Part shown: positions 25,642 through 34,702 of the stretch, one piece after another | Numbering within the stretch: position 1 is the stretch's first letter | Layout: every line of letters starts with the position of its first letter | NCBI GenBank assembly: GCA_035798135.1 | Contig: JAPFBR010000003.1 | Coordinates: 310,001 to 374,000 of the forward strand | Direction: 5' to 3' | Length of the DNA: 64,000 nucleotides | Source: Sediminicola sp035798135 | GTDB lineage: Bacteria > Bacteroidota > Bacteroidia > Flavobacteriales > Flavobacteriaceae | Notes under the pieces: generated by a model | The model's database searches: none | Told to the model about the DNA's origin: nothing | Seen by the model: the letters and a program-made list of their open reading frames with translations, nothing else | Position numbers and translations under genes: made by a program

Positions 25642-26232
25642 TTAACGTGCTTTTTTCATTTCGGGAAAGCGCATTCTATAATCAACGTCGATTTTTCCCT
25701 TGGAAATATTGGCCAATCTACTTTTTAAGAGGCGTTTTTTCAAGGAGGATAATTTATCTGTGAACAAAATTCCTTCAATATGATCGTACTCGTGCTGTAT
25801 CACTCGGGCCAACATCCCATCATAAGTTTCTTTATGAGACTCAAAATTTTCATCCTGGAAACTAATGGTCAATGTATCCTGTCGGATTACATCTTCACGA
25901 ACATCGGGAATGCTTAGACATCCTTCATTGAATGGCCATTCCTTGCCTGTTTCCTCCAAGATCTTGGCATTGATAAAGACACGCTTAAAATCTTTTAATT
26001 GTTTTTGCTCTGTTTCTGTCAAATCCTCGTCATCGGCAAAAGGAGTTGCATCCACCATGAACATTCTAATGGGCAATCCTATTTGGGGAGCAGCCAACCC
26101 TACCCCATTGGCATTGTACATAGTTTCCCACATATTATCTATCAATGAAGATAGATTGGGGTAATCCTTATCAATATCAGTCCCTATTTTTCTTAAAACG
26201 GGATCGCCATAAGCGACAATCGGTAATATCAT
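25642..26232 (-). CDS. def: Peptide deformylase
   Basis: This 196-residue protein has all three motifs: GVGLAAPQIG (43-52), EGCLSIP (103-109, with the metal ligand Cys105) and QHEYDHIEG (146-154, ligands His147 and His151, catalytic Glu148). It removes the formyl group from nascent proteins. A loop of about 15 residues between the first two motifs (DATPFADDEDLTETE) is an insertion seen in Bacteroidota deformylases. Six bases separate it from the DUF1919 gene upstream. Confidence 0.97.
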   Translation of the reverse strand: MILPIVAYGDPVLRKIGTDIDKDYPNLSSLIDNMWETMYNANGVGLAAPQIGLPIRMFMVDATPFADDEDLTETEQKQLKDFKRVFINAKILEETGKEWPFNEGCLSIPDVREDVIRQDTLTISFQDENFESHKETYDGMLARVIQHEYDHIEGILFTDKLSSLKKRLLKSRLANISKGKIDVDYRMRFPEMKKAR

Positions 26233-26238
26233 GTTTAA

Positions 26239-26925
26239 TTAATCTTTAAATCTAGTTCTGTATATATTTCCTGTATTCAACCAATTTACCAAATCCAAGT
26301 AGAGAAACGTTAATTTGAAAAGCTTTTTTCCGTTAGGAACATTGGTATTGGTAGCATTCTTATCGTTATATAATTTAATATGTCGGTTCTCTTGCCCTTC
26401 CAAATATTCGTTACGGCCAAAAGAAAGTTTATTTTTAAAAGGTAGTTCGTAAAATTCCTTAAGGGCTTTATCTGAAAGACCACGCCAACTGCATATCGAA
26501 AAATAATAATTATCCAAGTCTTTATTTTCAAACATACGATCCTTTCTCCTACTCCATTTATCCCTTGCCTCCTCCTGATCCGCATAATGTTTGAAATGAA
26601 TTTCAGCATCATCTAAAACTCCAATCGGATAATTGGTGGGATATTTCGAATACTTGGATTCTTCAATAAATTCAAGTTCAAGGTTCATGTAATGATCAAA
26701 ATTTTTAAGAATCTTGATATAACATGGGGTATAAATGAACAATCCTACAAAGGGTGTGTTATAGGGCAATTTTAACCATTGATAAATTTGACCGCCCCAA
26801 CAATTCCGGCTAATAATAACAAAATCCTTATTTTTAATCCTTGCAATGGCCCTGTCACTGTAAAATTTCCCAAAGTACTGTTGAGCTTTCCTTTTGATCC
26901 ATATTTCTAAGTCCACCAGCATCAA
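26239..26925 (-). CDS. DUF1919 family protein (exopolysaccharide-type)
   Basis: This 228-residue soluble protein has the DUF1919 hallmark near residue 35: ISRNCWGGQIYQWL, followed by PFVGLFIYTPCYIKILKNFD and, later, YPIGVLDDAEIHFKHYADQEEA and KWSRRKDRM. Family members occur in surface polysaccharide clusters, and a transferase role is suspected. Here it sits between def and ruvX, overlapping ruvX by four bases (ATGA), so it is translated with housekeeping genes. The sequence is visibly richer in A/T than its neighbours. The nearby glycosyltransferases at 28351-30884 may be functionally linked. Confidence 0.8.
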   Translation of the reverse strand: MMLVDLEIWIKRKAQQYFGKFYSDRAIARIKNKDFVIISRNCWGGQIYQWLKLPYNTPFVGLFIYTPCYIKILKNFDHYMNLELEFIEESKYSKYPTNYPIGVLDDAEIHFKHYADQEEARDKWSRRKDRMFENKDLDNYYFSICSWRGLSDKALKEFYELPFKNKLSFGRNEYLEGQENRHIKLYNDKNATNTNVPNGKKLFKLTFLYLDLVNWLNTGNIYRTRFKD

Positions 26926-27338
26926 TACGTTGTTTTTTGCAAGAAAGCTTGTAAAATAATAGTGGCACTTATTTCATCTACCAAGGCCTTGTTCCTGCGT
27001 TGCTTTTTCTTAAGTCCACTATCGATCATGGTTTGAAATGCCATTTTGGAAGTGAATCTTTCATCATGGCGAACCACGGGAATCTCAGGAAAAGCTTCAA
27101 GTAATTTCAGCAAAAAAGGTTGTATAAGGGCTTCAGATTCCGATGGGGAATTGTCCATTTGTTTTGGCTCCCCTACCACAAACTTTTCCACCTTTTCTTT
27201 TTGGACATAATTTTTAAGGAAGTCCAACAATCCCTTGGTTTCCACAGTCGCCAAACCTGAGGCAATAAGCTGTAACTCATCCGTGACCGCTATGCCCGTT
27301 CTCACTTTTCCGAAATCTAATGCAACTATCCTGGCCAC
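26922..27338 (-). CDS. ruvX: Holliday junction resolvase-like protein RuvX/YqgF
   Basis: The core motifs of the family are present: VALDFGKVRTGIAVTD at the N terminus, FVVGEPKQMDNSPS in the middle, and RHDERFTSK followed by DEISATIILQAFL. The family is an RNase-H-fold nuclease linked to 16S rRNA 5' maturation. I chose the GTG at 27338 (138 residues), because the 14 residues before it (from 27380) do not resemble the family. Its 3' end overlaps the DUF1919 gene. It is divergent from dapD. Confidence 0.92.
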   Translation of the reverse strand: MARIVALDFGKVRTGIAVTDELQLIASGLATVETKGLLDFLKNYVQKEKVEKFVVGEPKQMDNSPSESEALIQPFLLKLLEAFPEIPVVRHDERFTSKMAFQTMIDSGLKKKQRRNKALVDEISATIILQAFLQKTTY

Positions 27339-27411
27339 CTCATTTTTTTGGCAAAAATAAGCATAAAATGTTATAACCATAAATTTGAAAGGTTTATTAC
27401 CACCTAGCGAT

Positions 27412-27419
27412 TATATTTG
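27412..27419 (+). promoter_or_regulatory. Flavobacterial -7 element of dapD
   Basis: TATATTTG fits the TAnnTTTG consensus 17 bases before the dapD ATG. A TTG at 27385-27387 lies 24 bases upstream, one base beyond the usual spacing range. Confidence 0.5.
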
Positions 27420-27436
27420 TCTTAAAATTGTTTAAA

Positions 27437-28252
27437 ATGACCGAATTAAGACAGATCATAGAAAAGGCTTGGGATGACCGAGAATTACTGAAAGACGATA
27501 AGACCCAAGCAGCCATACGAAAGATCATCGATTTGTTGGACAATGGGCAACTCCGTTGTGCTGAACCAACGGCGGATGGTTGGCAGATCAACGAATGGGT
27601 AAAAAAGGCCGTAGTTCTTTACTTTCCAATTCAAAAAATGGAAACTATGGAAGTCGGGATTTTTGAATATCACGATAAAATGCCCCTTAAAAGAGGATAT
27701 GCCGAAAAAGGTATCCGTGTGGTACCAAATGCGGTTGCCCGACATGGCGCCTATATTTCAGCCGGCACCATATTAATGCCCAGTTACGTGAATATTGGAG
27801 CTTATGTGGATGAAGGGACCATGGTAGATACATGGGCCACAGTTGGCAGTTGTGCCCAGATAGGCAAAAACGTTCATTTGAGTGGTGGCGTGGGAATCGG
27901 AGGGGTTTTGGAACCTTTACAAGCAGCCCCCGTCATAATAGAGGACAATGCTTTTATTGGTTCTCGCTGTATTGTTGTTGAAGGCGTTCATGTGGGTTTC
28001 GAAGCTGTACTTGGGGCCAATGTGGTATTGACCGCCTCAACAAAGATCATAGATGTTACCGGAGATACTCCCATTGAGCGAAAAGGGTTTGTTCCCGCCA
28101 GGTCTGTAGTAATTCCTGGAAGTTACACCAAAAAATTCCCTGCAGGGGACTATCAAGTGCCTTGTGCCTTGATCATTGGTCAAAGAAAGGAAAGTACCAA
28201 TAAAAAAACTTCCTTGAACGATGCCTTAAGGGAATACAACGTAGCCGTGTAG
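27437..28252 (+). CDS. dapD: 2,3,4,5-tetrahydropyridine-2,6-dicarboxylate N-succinyltransferase
   Basis: This 271-residue protein consists of an N-terminal helical part (MTELRQIIEKAWDDREL) and a left-handed beta-helix of hexapeptide repeats (GAYVDEGTMVDTWATVGSCAQIG, in two parts). It is followed by the GFVPARSVVIPGSYTKKFP tail. It uses succinyl-CoA in the lysine/diaminopimelate pathway, in line with lysA at 46773 far downstream. The ATG at 27437 is preferred to a TTG nine bases earlier. It is divergent from ruvX. Confidence 0.97.
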   Translation: MTELRQIIEKAWDDRELLKDDKTQAAIRKIIDLLDNGQLRCAEPTADGWQINEWVKKAVVLYFPIQKMETMEVGIFEYHDKMPLKRGYAEKGIRVVPNAVARHGAYISAGTILMPSYVNIGAYVDEGTMVDTWATVGSCAQIGKNVHLSGGVGIGGVLEPLQAAPVIIEDNAFIGSRCIVVEGVHVGFEAVLGANVVLTASTKIIDVTGDTPIERKGFVPARSVVIPGSYTKKFPAGDYQVPCALIIGQRKESTNKKTSLNDALREYNVAV

Positions 28253-28350
28253 AAAATTGTAGGAATTTTATAGTTCTATATAATTTTTTCTTCTTTTTTT
28301 TGTTATACTTTTGTCAGCAACATTGAAGTATAGTTACATTATCGACTTTT

Positions 28351-29145
28351 ATGAGTAGTCCCAAAGAAAAAATCACGGCATTAATTATAACTTATAATGA
28401 GATTGGATACATTGAAAAATGTGTCCAATCCATTGATTTTGCTGATGAAATTATCGTTGTGGATTCATTTAGCACAGATGGCACCTATGAATATCTCTGT
28501 GATCATCCCAAGATAAGAGTGATTCAAAATCCTTTTGAAAACTTTACGGCTCAAAAAGCGTTTGCCCTTAAACAGGCCACCAATGATTGGGTATTGTTTG
28601 TAGATGCCGATGAGATAGTCACTACTAAATTGCAAAATGAAATAATTGACACCGTAAATAGCGAGAATGAGCATGTAGCCTATTGGTTTTATAGGAAATT
28701 TATGTTTCAGAACAAAGCGTTACATTTTAGCGGATGGCAAACGGATAAAAACTATAGATTGTTCCGAAAAAGCAAAACCCAATTTTCGGACAAGAAAATT
28801 GTTCATGAAACCCTGGATGTGGATGGCACTTCTGGTATTTTAAATGAGCAACTCATTCATTATTGCTATAAAAATTACGAGGATTACAGAAGTAAAATGC
28901 TGAATTATGGCAGATTAAAGGCCAAAGAAGCTTTTTATAAAGAAAAGAAATTTCTTTATATTCTACTTGTCCTTAAACCAACTTGGAAATTCTTTAACCA
29001 TTACATTTTGCGCTTAGGCATCTTGGACGGTAAAAAAGGAATTATCATCTGTTATCTGAATGCGCTTGGGGATTATGAGCGCTACAAAGAACTGAAGAAG
29101 TTGGAAAAAAAAAATGAGCTTGCCTACTTCTTGATTATGCCATAA
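28351..29145 (+). CDS. Family 2 glycosyltransferase, WaaE/KdtX-like
   Basis: This 264-residue soluble GT-A enzyme has ITALIITYNEIGYIEKC at the N terminus, IIVVDSFSTDGTYE, and FVDADEIV as its DxD-type site, followed by HFSGWQTDKNYRLFRK, a pattern of LPS core beta-1,4-glucosyltransferases. The C-terminal helical part (YRSKMLNYGRLKAKEA) fits the same class. It probably builds LPS core or capsule at the inner membrane. Its end overlaps the convergent glycosyltransferase gene by 22 bases. Exact donor and acceptor cannot be read. Confidence 0.9.
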   Translation: MSSPKEKITALIITYNEIGYIEKCVQSIDFADEIIVVDSFSTDGTYEYLCDHPKIRVIQNPFENFTAQKAFALKQATNDWVLFVDADEIVTTKLQNEIIDTVNSENEHVAYWFYRKFMFQNKALHFSGWQTDKNYRLFRKSKTQFSDKKIVHETLDVDGTSGILNEQLIHYCYKNYEDYRSKMLNYGRLKAKEAFYKEKKFLYILLVLKPTWKFFNHYILRLGILDGKKGIIICYLNALGDYERYKELKKLEKKNELAYFLIMP

Positions 29146-29945
29146 GAAGTCCAATGACTTCTCGTCTTTTTAACCTCTTTTCGGATAGCCACATTTTTAG
29201 TAATGGACTCAGGTGTCTTGTAGCCTCTTTTGTGATCCAGATGAACACATACCGCGCTATATCTCAGCTGTTTGGATCTTATTCCCAAATTGAACAATCG
29301 CTCCCCTAACTCACGGTCCTGCCCTCCATATTGCATCCGCTCATCAAAACCATTGACTTCCATAATATCATCCTTCCAACCAGAGGAATTATGACCGTTC
29401 CAACTCGCATTGGTCGGGGTAAGTTTATTGAACAATTTTGAAATGAATCCTTTAGCGGTAAGTTTATTGTTCTTAAAAGTCTTGGCAATACCGTTGGATT
29501 TTAACCATTGTATATTAAAACAGTTTTGTTTTTCAATATCTTCTTTGCTAATTATTTGGGAGATATTCATTGGTAACATATAATAACCCCCTGAAATAAA
29601 AAAGCCCTTGGCCTTATTGATGTAATGTACCTCCACAAAGTCTTCCCGTGGAATACAGTCCCCATCGGTCATGATAATATATTCCGAATTACAGGCTACT
29701 ACAGCTTTATTCAATATTCTAGATTTCTGAAAACCCTCATCTTCCTGCCAAACATGTACAATGGAGTAAAAAACCTCCTGTCCCATTTGCTCTATCAGTT
29801 CTTTGGTTTTTGATCCAGAACCGTCATCTGCTATTACTACTTCGAAATCCTTAAACGTCTGACAATTAAAACCCCACAACACTTTTCTGAGCCAATCCTC
29901 AGAATTATAGGTGCTTACAATTATAGAAATCTTGGGATCCATCAT
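29124..29945 (-). CDS. Family 2 glycosyltransferase, chondroitin-polymerase-like
   Basis: This protein of about 273 residues has DPKISIIVSTYNSEDWL at the N terminus, ADDGSGSKT, and the donor site MTDGDCIPREDF. The galactosyltransferase-type segment MQYGGQDRELGERLFNLGI lies in the C-terminal part, as in the two-domain polymerase-type family 2 enzymes. I set the start at 29945 (MMDPK), since the 21 residues before it (to 30008) are hydrophobic and atypical. It is likely a surface-polysaccharide transferase. It is convergent, with a short overlap, with the WaaE-like gene. Confidence 0.87.
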   Translation of the reverse strand: MMDPKISIIVSTYNSEDWLRKVLWGFNCQTFKDFEVVIADDGSGSKTKELIEQMGQEVFYSIVHVWQEDEGFQKSRILNKAVVACNSEYIIMTDGDCIPREDFVEVHYINKAKGFFISGGYYMLPMNISQIISKEDIEKQNCFNIQWLKSNGIAKTFKNNKLTAKGFISKLFNKLTPTNASWNGHNSSGWKDDIMEVNGFDERMQYGGQDRELGERLFNLGIRSKQLRYSAVCVHLDHKRGYKTPESITKNVAIRKEVKKTRSHWTSYGIIKK

Positions 29946-30062
29946 GGTTAATTCAATTAAGGGGTAAAAATATAAAACTCTTATTGTATATCTTTGGATT
30001 TCCATCAATAATCACAATATCCCCATAACAAACCTTAGGGATTAAGCGTTTAAAAAGGGCCT

Positions 30063-30884
30063 ATGAAGGTAAAAGAAATTCCTGTTTCCATTTTTCACAC
30101 CTTAAGACTGTTGTCAAAAAAGGTGGGCGATTTTGAAAAAACGGATAAAATAGAAATACCCGTAATCGTTTCACTGACCTCTATTCCCTCACGTTTACAC
30201 ACACTGCACATTGTTATAAGAAGCCTTTTTAATCAAGAGGTAATGCCAAAAAAAATTCTTTTGTGGTTAAATGATGCGCTCAAAAATGAAATTCCACCAC
30301 AACTATCAAAACTGTTGTCCGATCGATTTGAGATAAAATTTTCCGGCCTCACCTGTTCCCATAGAAAATTAATTCATAGCCTCGAACTATTTGACAACGA
30401 TATTATTGTGACCTGTGACGACGACCTAATTTATCGCAAAAACTGGCTGAAACTGCTCTACAAGGAGCATTTGGAATATCCTGACCAAGTGATTGCAAAT
30501 CAAACAAGATATATCCGAACTGGAATTGAAGGTGAGATCCTACCTTACAAACAATGGATTTGCCCCAAACAGGGAATCACTAATCCAAAGGCCGTAATCC
30601 CCATTGGGGCAGGAGGTGTCCTATATCCGCCTCATGCATTGGCCAAGGAAACCACCAGTGAAAATCTATTTTTAAGATTGACACCAAAGGCAGATGATCT
30701 ATGGTTTAAGGCAATGTCCATTATAAACGGCACAATGTCAAGAGAGGCGAGCATAAAGCCCAACTATCCCATCCCCATTATAGGGTCCCAAAAGGAATCC
30801 CTCAAAAAAACGAATATCGACAAGGATAAAAATAGAATCCAATGGATCGCGGTTTCTGAACATTTCAATATTACTTTAGAATAA
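30063..30884 (+). CDS. Glycosyltransferase, GT-A fold
   Basis: This 273-residue protein has a nucleotide-sugar domain in outline: IPVIVSLTSIPSRLHTLH, then VTCDDDLIYRKNW as the DxD-like site, and a later PIGAGGVLYPP plus TPKADDLWFKAM. The pattern is that of hypothetical bacterial glycosyltransferases close to polysaccharide clusters. It lies next to two other transferase genes but on its own strand run, with 55 bases between the divergent starts. No membrane helix is evident. The sugar is unknown. Confidence 0.78.
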   Translation: MKVKEIPVSIFHTLRLLSKKVGDFEKTDKIEIPVIVSLTSIPSRLHTLHIVIRSLFNQEVMPKKILLWLNDALKNEIPPQLSKLLSDRFEIKFSGLTCSHRKLIHSLELFDNDIIVTCDDDLIYRKNWLKLLYKEHLEYPDQVIANQTRYIRTGIEGEILPYKQWICPKQGITNPKAVIPIGAGGVLYPPHALAKETTSENLFLRLTPKADDLWFKAMSIINGTMSREASIKPNYPIPIIGSQKESLKKTNIDKDKNRIQWIAVSEHFNITLE

Positions 30885-30892
30885 AAAACCTA

Positions 30893-30925
30893 TTGGATGC
30901 TATCTGGCAAAACATCTTAACTTTG
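30893..30925 (+). promoter_or_regulatory. Promoter of the threonylcarbamoyl-AMP synthase gene
   Basis: TTG (30893-30895), 22 bases, then TAACTTTG (30918-30925) fits TTG-N17-23-TAnnTTTG. The ATG follows 17 bases later. Confidence 0.6.
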
Positions 30926-30942
30926 GAGTTATAAATGCAATA

Positions 30943-31503
30943 ATGACTGAAGAAATTAAAACCTGTCTAGATATTCTCCTTAAGGGAGGAATCATACTTT
31001 ACCCAACCGATACCGTGTGGGGAATTGGTTGTGATGCCACCAATGTTGAGGCGGTCGCAAAAATTTATGCCCTAAAAAAAAGAGTCAATACCAAAACCAT
31101 GATCTGCTTGGTGGCCAATGATTTTATGTTGGAACAGCACGTCCAAAAAGTACCCGATGTTGCTTTTGATATTATAGATATGGCCATCAAACCCACAACC
31201 ATTGTGTACGACCATCCCAAGGGCGTGGCAAAAAACCTTATCGCCGAGGATGACACCCTGGCGATACGGGTAGCATCCGATAAATTTTGCCAGTACCTTA
31301 TCCAAAGGTTAAAAAAGCCTTTGGTCTCTACTTCTGCCAACATTGCAGGAGCACCTACTCCTGCAAGTTTCAAAGAAATAAGCCCTGAGATTTTAAAAGG
31401 TGTAGACTATGTAGTAAATTTGGACCGCGATAAAGAGAAAAGCACTCCCTCATCCATAATTAAACTCGGCAATGATGGAACCGTTAAAGTGATCCGAGAA
31501 TAA
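30943..31503 (+). CDS. L-threonylcarbamoyladenylate synthase (Sua5/YciO/YrdC family)
   Basis: This 186-residue YrdC-domain protein has YPTDTVWGIGCDATN near residue 22 and KKRVNTKTMICLV for the phosphate and nucleotide site, then PLVSTSANIAGAPTP. It makes threonylcarbamoyl-AMP for t6A37 in tRNAs reading ANN codons. It lacks the extra Sua5 domain, so it is the short TsaC-like form. One base separates it from the CCA tRNA nucleotidyltransferase gene, so the two make a tRNA-maturation unit with the promoter at 30893-30925. Confidence 0.93.
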   Translation: MTEEIKTCLDILLKGGIILYPTDTVWGIGCDATNVEAVAKIYALKKRVNTKTMICLVANDFMLEQHVQKVPDVAFDIIDMAIKPTTIVYDHPKGVAKNLIAEDDTLAIRVASDKFCQYLIQRLKKPLVSTSANIAGAPTPASFKEISPEILKGVDYVVNLDRDKEKSTPSSIIKLGNDGTVKVIRE

Positions 31504-31504
31504 A

Positions 31505-32929
31505 ATGACGCATCAAAACCACAAGAAAGCATTACAAGACCCCATATTTAAAGTTATTGCCGAAGCTGCCAAAGAATTGGACATCAAATGTTATGTCATT
31601 GGTGGCTATGTAAGGGACTATCTGCTTCAAAGGGGAATTCCCAAGGATATAGATATTGTTGCTGTTGGCAGTGGTATTGAGCTGGCAAAAAAAGTTGCAA
31701 GCAAACTGTCGGGAAAACCTGAGATTTCCGTTTTCAAAAACTTTGGGACGGCAATGTTAAAAAATAAAGGGGTTGAACTGGAGTTTGTGGGCGCAAGAAA
31801 GGAAAGCTACCATTTCGATAGTAGAAAACCTGTAGTTGAAGACGGAACCCTGGAAGACGATCAAAAAAGGCGGGATTTTACTATAAATGCCCTAGCCATT
31901 TCCCTCAACGAGGATGATTACGGCACTTTATTGGATCCCTTTGAAGGGATTTCAGATTTGGAAAAAAAACTGATTCGTACTCCCCTTAATCCAGATATTA
32001 CCTATTCCGATGATCCGCTCCGAATGATGCGAGCAATACGATTTGCCTCACAGCTCAATTTCACCATCTTTCCTGAATCACTAAATGCGATATCAGAGAA
32101 TAAGGATCGCATACAGATTATCTCAAAAGAACGTATTGTTGACGAACTCAACAAAATACTTTCAAGTTCCACCCCTTCATTAGGTCTCGGGCTTTTGCAC
32201 AAAACTGGGTTATTGGAATATATTATGCCAGAACTTTGCGCCCTACAAGGGATTGAGGAAATTGAGGGCCAGCGACACAAGGATAACTTTTGGCATACGT
32301 TGGAAGTAGTGGACAATATTTCCAAACATACGGATAATGTCTGGTTGCGATGGGCAGCCCTACTTCATGATATTGGCAAAGCCCCGACAAAGAAATTTGA
32401 CAAAAAAATTGGGTGGACTTTTCACGGGCACGAGTTTGTAGGGTCAAAAATGACGTATAAATTATTCAAAAGGTTACGTTTGCCCTTAAACGACAAAATG
32501 AAATTCGTTCAAAAGATGGTCCTTATGAGCTCCAGGCCCATAGTTCTTTCGGAAGACTTCGTAACTGATTCGGCAGTGCGAAGACTTATATTTGATGCCG
32601 GCGATCATGTAGAGGATCTTATGACGCTCTGTGAAGCCGATATCACTACAAAAAATCCAAAAAAACAAAAGCAGTACAAGAATAACTTTAAAATTGTACG
32701 ACAAAAAATAGTGGAAGTCGAAGAACGGGACCACGTACGGAATTTTCAACCTCCAGTTAGTGGAGAGGAAATCATGGCAACTTTTGGTCTTAAACCCTCC
32801 AAGGAAATTGGCATTATAAAAGATGCGATAAAGGAAGCAATCCTAGAAGGAGAAATTCCCAATGAATACGAGGCTGCGAAACAATATATGTTTCAAAAGG
32901 GCAAGAGCATGGGGCTCACAAAAAATTAG
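31505..32929 (+). CDS. cca: CCA tRNA nucleotidyltransferase with HD domain
   Basis: This 474-residue class II nucleotidyltransferase has YVIGGYVRDYLL then KDIDIVAVGSG with the DxD metal site, the RRDFTINALA segment, and the DDPLRMMRAIRFA tRNA-binding domain. An HD-type phosphohydrolase domain follows (LLHDIGKAPTK near residue 287). It adds or repairs the 3' CCA of tRNAs. It is separated by one base from the preceding t6A gene. The family also includes poly(A) polymerases, but Bacteroidota members with this architecture are usually CCA enzymes. Confidence 0.93.
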   Translation: MTHQNHKKALQDPIFKVIAEAAKELDIKCYVIGGYVRDYLLQRGIPKDIDIVAVGSGIELAKKVASKLSGKPEISVFKNFGTAMLKNKGVELEFVGARKESYHFDSRKPVVEDGTLEDDQKRRDFTINALAISLNEDDYGTLLDPFEGISDLEKKLIRTPLNPDITYSDDPLRMMRAIRFASQLNFTIFPESLNAISENKDRIQIISKERIVDELNKILSSSTPSLGLGLLHKTGLLEYIMPELCALQGIEEIEGQRHKDNFWHTLEVVDNISKHTDNVWLRWAALLHDIGKAPTKKFDKKIGWTFHGHEFVGSKMTYKLFKRLRLPLNDKMKFVQKMVLMSSRPIVLSEDFVTDSAVRRLIFDAGDHVEDLMTLCEADITTKNPKKQKQYKNNFKIVRQKIVEVEERDHVRNFQPPVSGEEIMATFGLKPSKEIGIIKDAIKEAILEGEIPNEYEAAKQYMFQKGKSMGLTKN

Positions 32930-33051
32930 GAAGCCAGCCCAATTGCAATATAATACCCGCTTAACGTATCAAAATTATTGTTTAATTATATTCTTAATGT
33001 CTTAAACGATACGTAAAACTATAGTAATTTTGTTGACACATAATTGTTACA

Positions 33052-34086
33052 ATGCATCAATATTTTAGAAAAATAGCAAAAATAGCCTTAGTATTGGTTT
33101 ACTTGGTTATCATCGCCGGCACGGTCGTACGTATGACAGGCAGTGGAATGGGCTGCCCTGACTGGCCAAAATGTTTTGGATATTATATCCCCCCAACCAC
33201 TAGTATGGATCTGCAATGGCAACCCAACAAGGTTTTCAAAAAAGGCCAGGTCATTATCGTTGAAGAATCTTTAAAGGTGGCCAAGGAAGATTTTGAAACG
33301 TCCGATATTTATACTGAAAATAAATGGGAGGCCTACACTAAACACGATTATGCCATTTTTAATCCATTGCATACTTGGATAGAATTCATCAACCGACTGT
33401 TTGGTGCCTTGGCCGGTTTGGCCACTTTGGTATTGGCCGTGATTTCTTTTAGCTTTTGGAAAAAGAACAAATTGGTCCCAATATTGTCATGGTTGGTGGT
33501 GTTTGGAATGGGCTTTCAAGCCTGGCTTGGGGCAACGGTGGTTTATTCGGTATTATTACCATCCAAAATTACGATTCATATGGTAATGGCATTGGTCATA
33601 GTTGCTGCCCTACTTTATATCATTCATCTTTCGGGAACCAAGGTTAAGAACAACAAAGCCAACAAGTCCCTCACTACACTTTTGGCCCTGGCGTTGGGTA
33701 TTACGATGGTACAGATCATCATGGGAACACAGGTCCGGCAGTTTGTAGACGAACAGATTGATGCTATTGGGGAATACGCCAAAAATTTATGGCTTCAAGA
33801 CCCGACCCTCATATTTTATATCCACCGCTCCTTTTCTATTGTTGTTTTCTTGTTAAATGCCATAATTGCCTATCGAATATTTAAATTACAGCTTGGGTTT
33901 CCAAAAATTACGTGGGTGATGGCTCTCATCATATTGGAAATAATTTCAGGGATACTTATGGTATATATTGATTTTCCTTTTGGAAGTCAACCTATTCACC
34001 TGACGTTAGCTGCCCTTTTGTTCGGGGTACAATTCTATTTGGTTTTGGAAGCTACAAAAGCAAGTAAAACGTTCAAAACTTTGTAA
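33052..34086 (+). CDS. ctaA: Heme A synthase, COX15/CtaA family
   Basis: This 344-residue membrane protein has eight helices in two pseudo-repeats. Conserved elements are GTVVRMTGSGMGCPDWPKC with its paired cysteines in the first loop, FNPLHTWIEFINRLFG (heme-ligand His), IHMVMALVI, and IHRSFSIVV and PIHLTLAALLF in the second half. It oxidises heme O to heme A for cytochrome c oxidase. A TAATTTTG -7 box (33025-33032) precedes the ATG by about 19 bases. It stands alone; oxidase genes are not in this window. Confidence 0.95.
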   Translation: MHQYFRKIAKIALVLVYLVIIAGTVVRMTGSGMGCPDWPKCFGYYIPPTTSMDLQWQPNKVFKKGQVIIVEESLKVAKEDFETSDIYTENKWEAYTKHDYAIFNPLHTWIEFINRLFGALAGLATLVLAVISFSFWKKNKLVPILSWLVVFGMGFQAWLGATVVYSVLLPSKITIHMVMALVIVAALLYIIHLSGTKVKNNKANKSLTTLLALALGITMVQIIMGTQVRQFVDEQIDAIGEYAKNLWLQDPTLIFYIHRSFSIVVFLLNAIIAYRIFKLQLGFPKITWVMALIILEIISGILMVYIDFPFGSQPIHLTLAALLFGVQFYLVLEATKASKTFKTL

Positions 34087-34114
34087 CTTTGCCTCCTCTC
34101 AAAAGCTATTGACA

Positions 34115-34609
34115 ATGATTTATAAGATACGAGTAATTCTAGATGCGGAAGATGATGTCTTTAGGGATATTGAAATTGAAGGAAATAGAACACTTGAAGA
34201 ATTTCACAATACCATTATCCAATCCTTTGGGTTTCTAGGGAATGAAATGGCCTCCTTTTATACCTGCGATGACGAGTGGAACCAGGAAGAAGAGATTGCC
34301 CTTTCAGATATGGGAGATAGTGGTTCTGAGGTACGTTCCATGCAGGAAACTCATATAGAGGACCTACTTACTGAAAACACCCCCAAGCTTATTTATGTAT
34401 ACGACTTTTTGAGCATGTGGACCTTTTTTGTAGAATTGGCCGATACTGTAGAAAAAGAGGATGGCAGGGCCTATCCTAACATTTTGTTCAGTTTTGGTGA
34501 ATTACCTGATTCCCCACCAGAGAAGAATTTTGAATCTGATCCGATGTTCGATTTTGATGATACCTTGGACAACTATGAAGATTTGGATTTTGATGAAAAT
34601 TGGAACTAG
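34115..34609 (+). CDS. Plasmid pRiA4b ORF-3-like protein
   Basis: This is a protein of about 164 residues with MIYKIRVILDAEDDVFRDIEI and LEEFHNTIIQSFGF near the N terminus, the start of the pRiA4b ORF-3 family (an IS1096-associated passenger family). The tail is very acidic (DFDDTLDNYEDLDFDEN). Family members have no known function. I use the ATG at 34115; a TTG six bases earlier is the only alternative. A TAACTTTG box (34084-34091) at the end of ctaA could be its promoter. I find no transposase or inverted repeats here, so it seems to be an ordinary chromosomal gene. Confidence 0.85.
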   Translation: MIYKIRVILDAEDDVFRDIEIEGNRTLEEFHNTIIQSFGFLGNEMASFYTCDDEWNQEEEIALSDMGDSGSEVRSMQETHIEDLLTENTPKLIYVYDFLSMWTFFVELADTVEKEDGRAYPNILFSFGELPDSPPEKNFESDPMFDFDDTLDNYEDLDFDENWN

Positions 34610-34702
34610 TCCGTTATCATTAATCATAAGCAATAAATACAATCAAGGTTTCAACCCACTAAATTCCTTGACAAAAGGAATAAACTTCTATTTAAGCAAC
34701 AT

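Noticed and set aside
26922..27380. RuvX start at the upstream ATG (27380)
   Set aside because: The extra residues MVITFYAYFCQKNE do not resemble the family, and the GTG at 27338 gives the usual N terminus.
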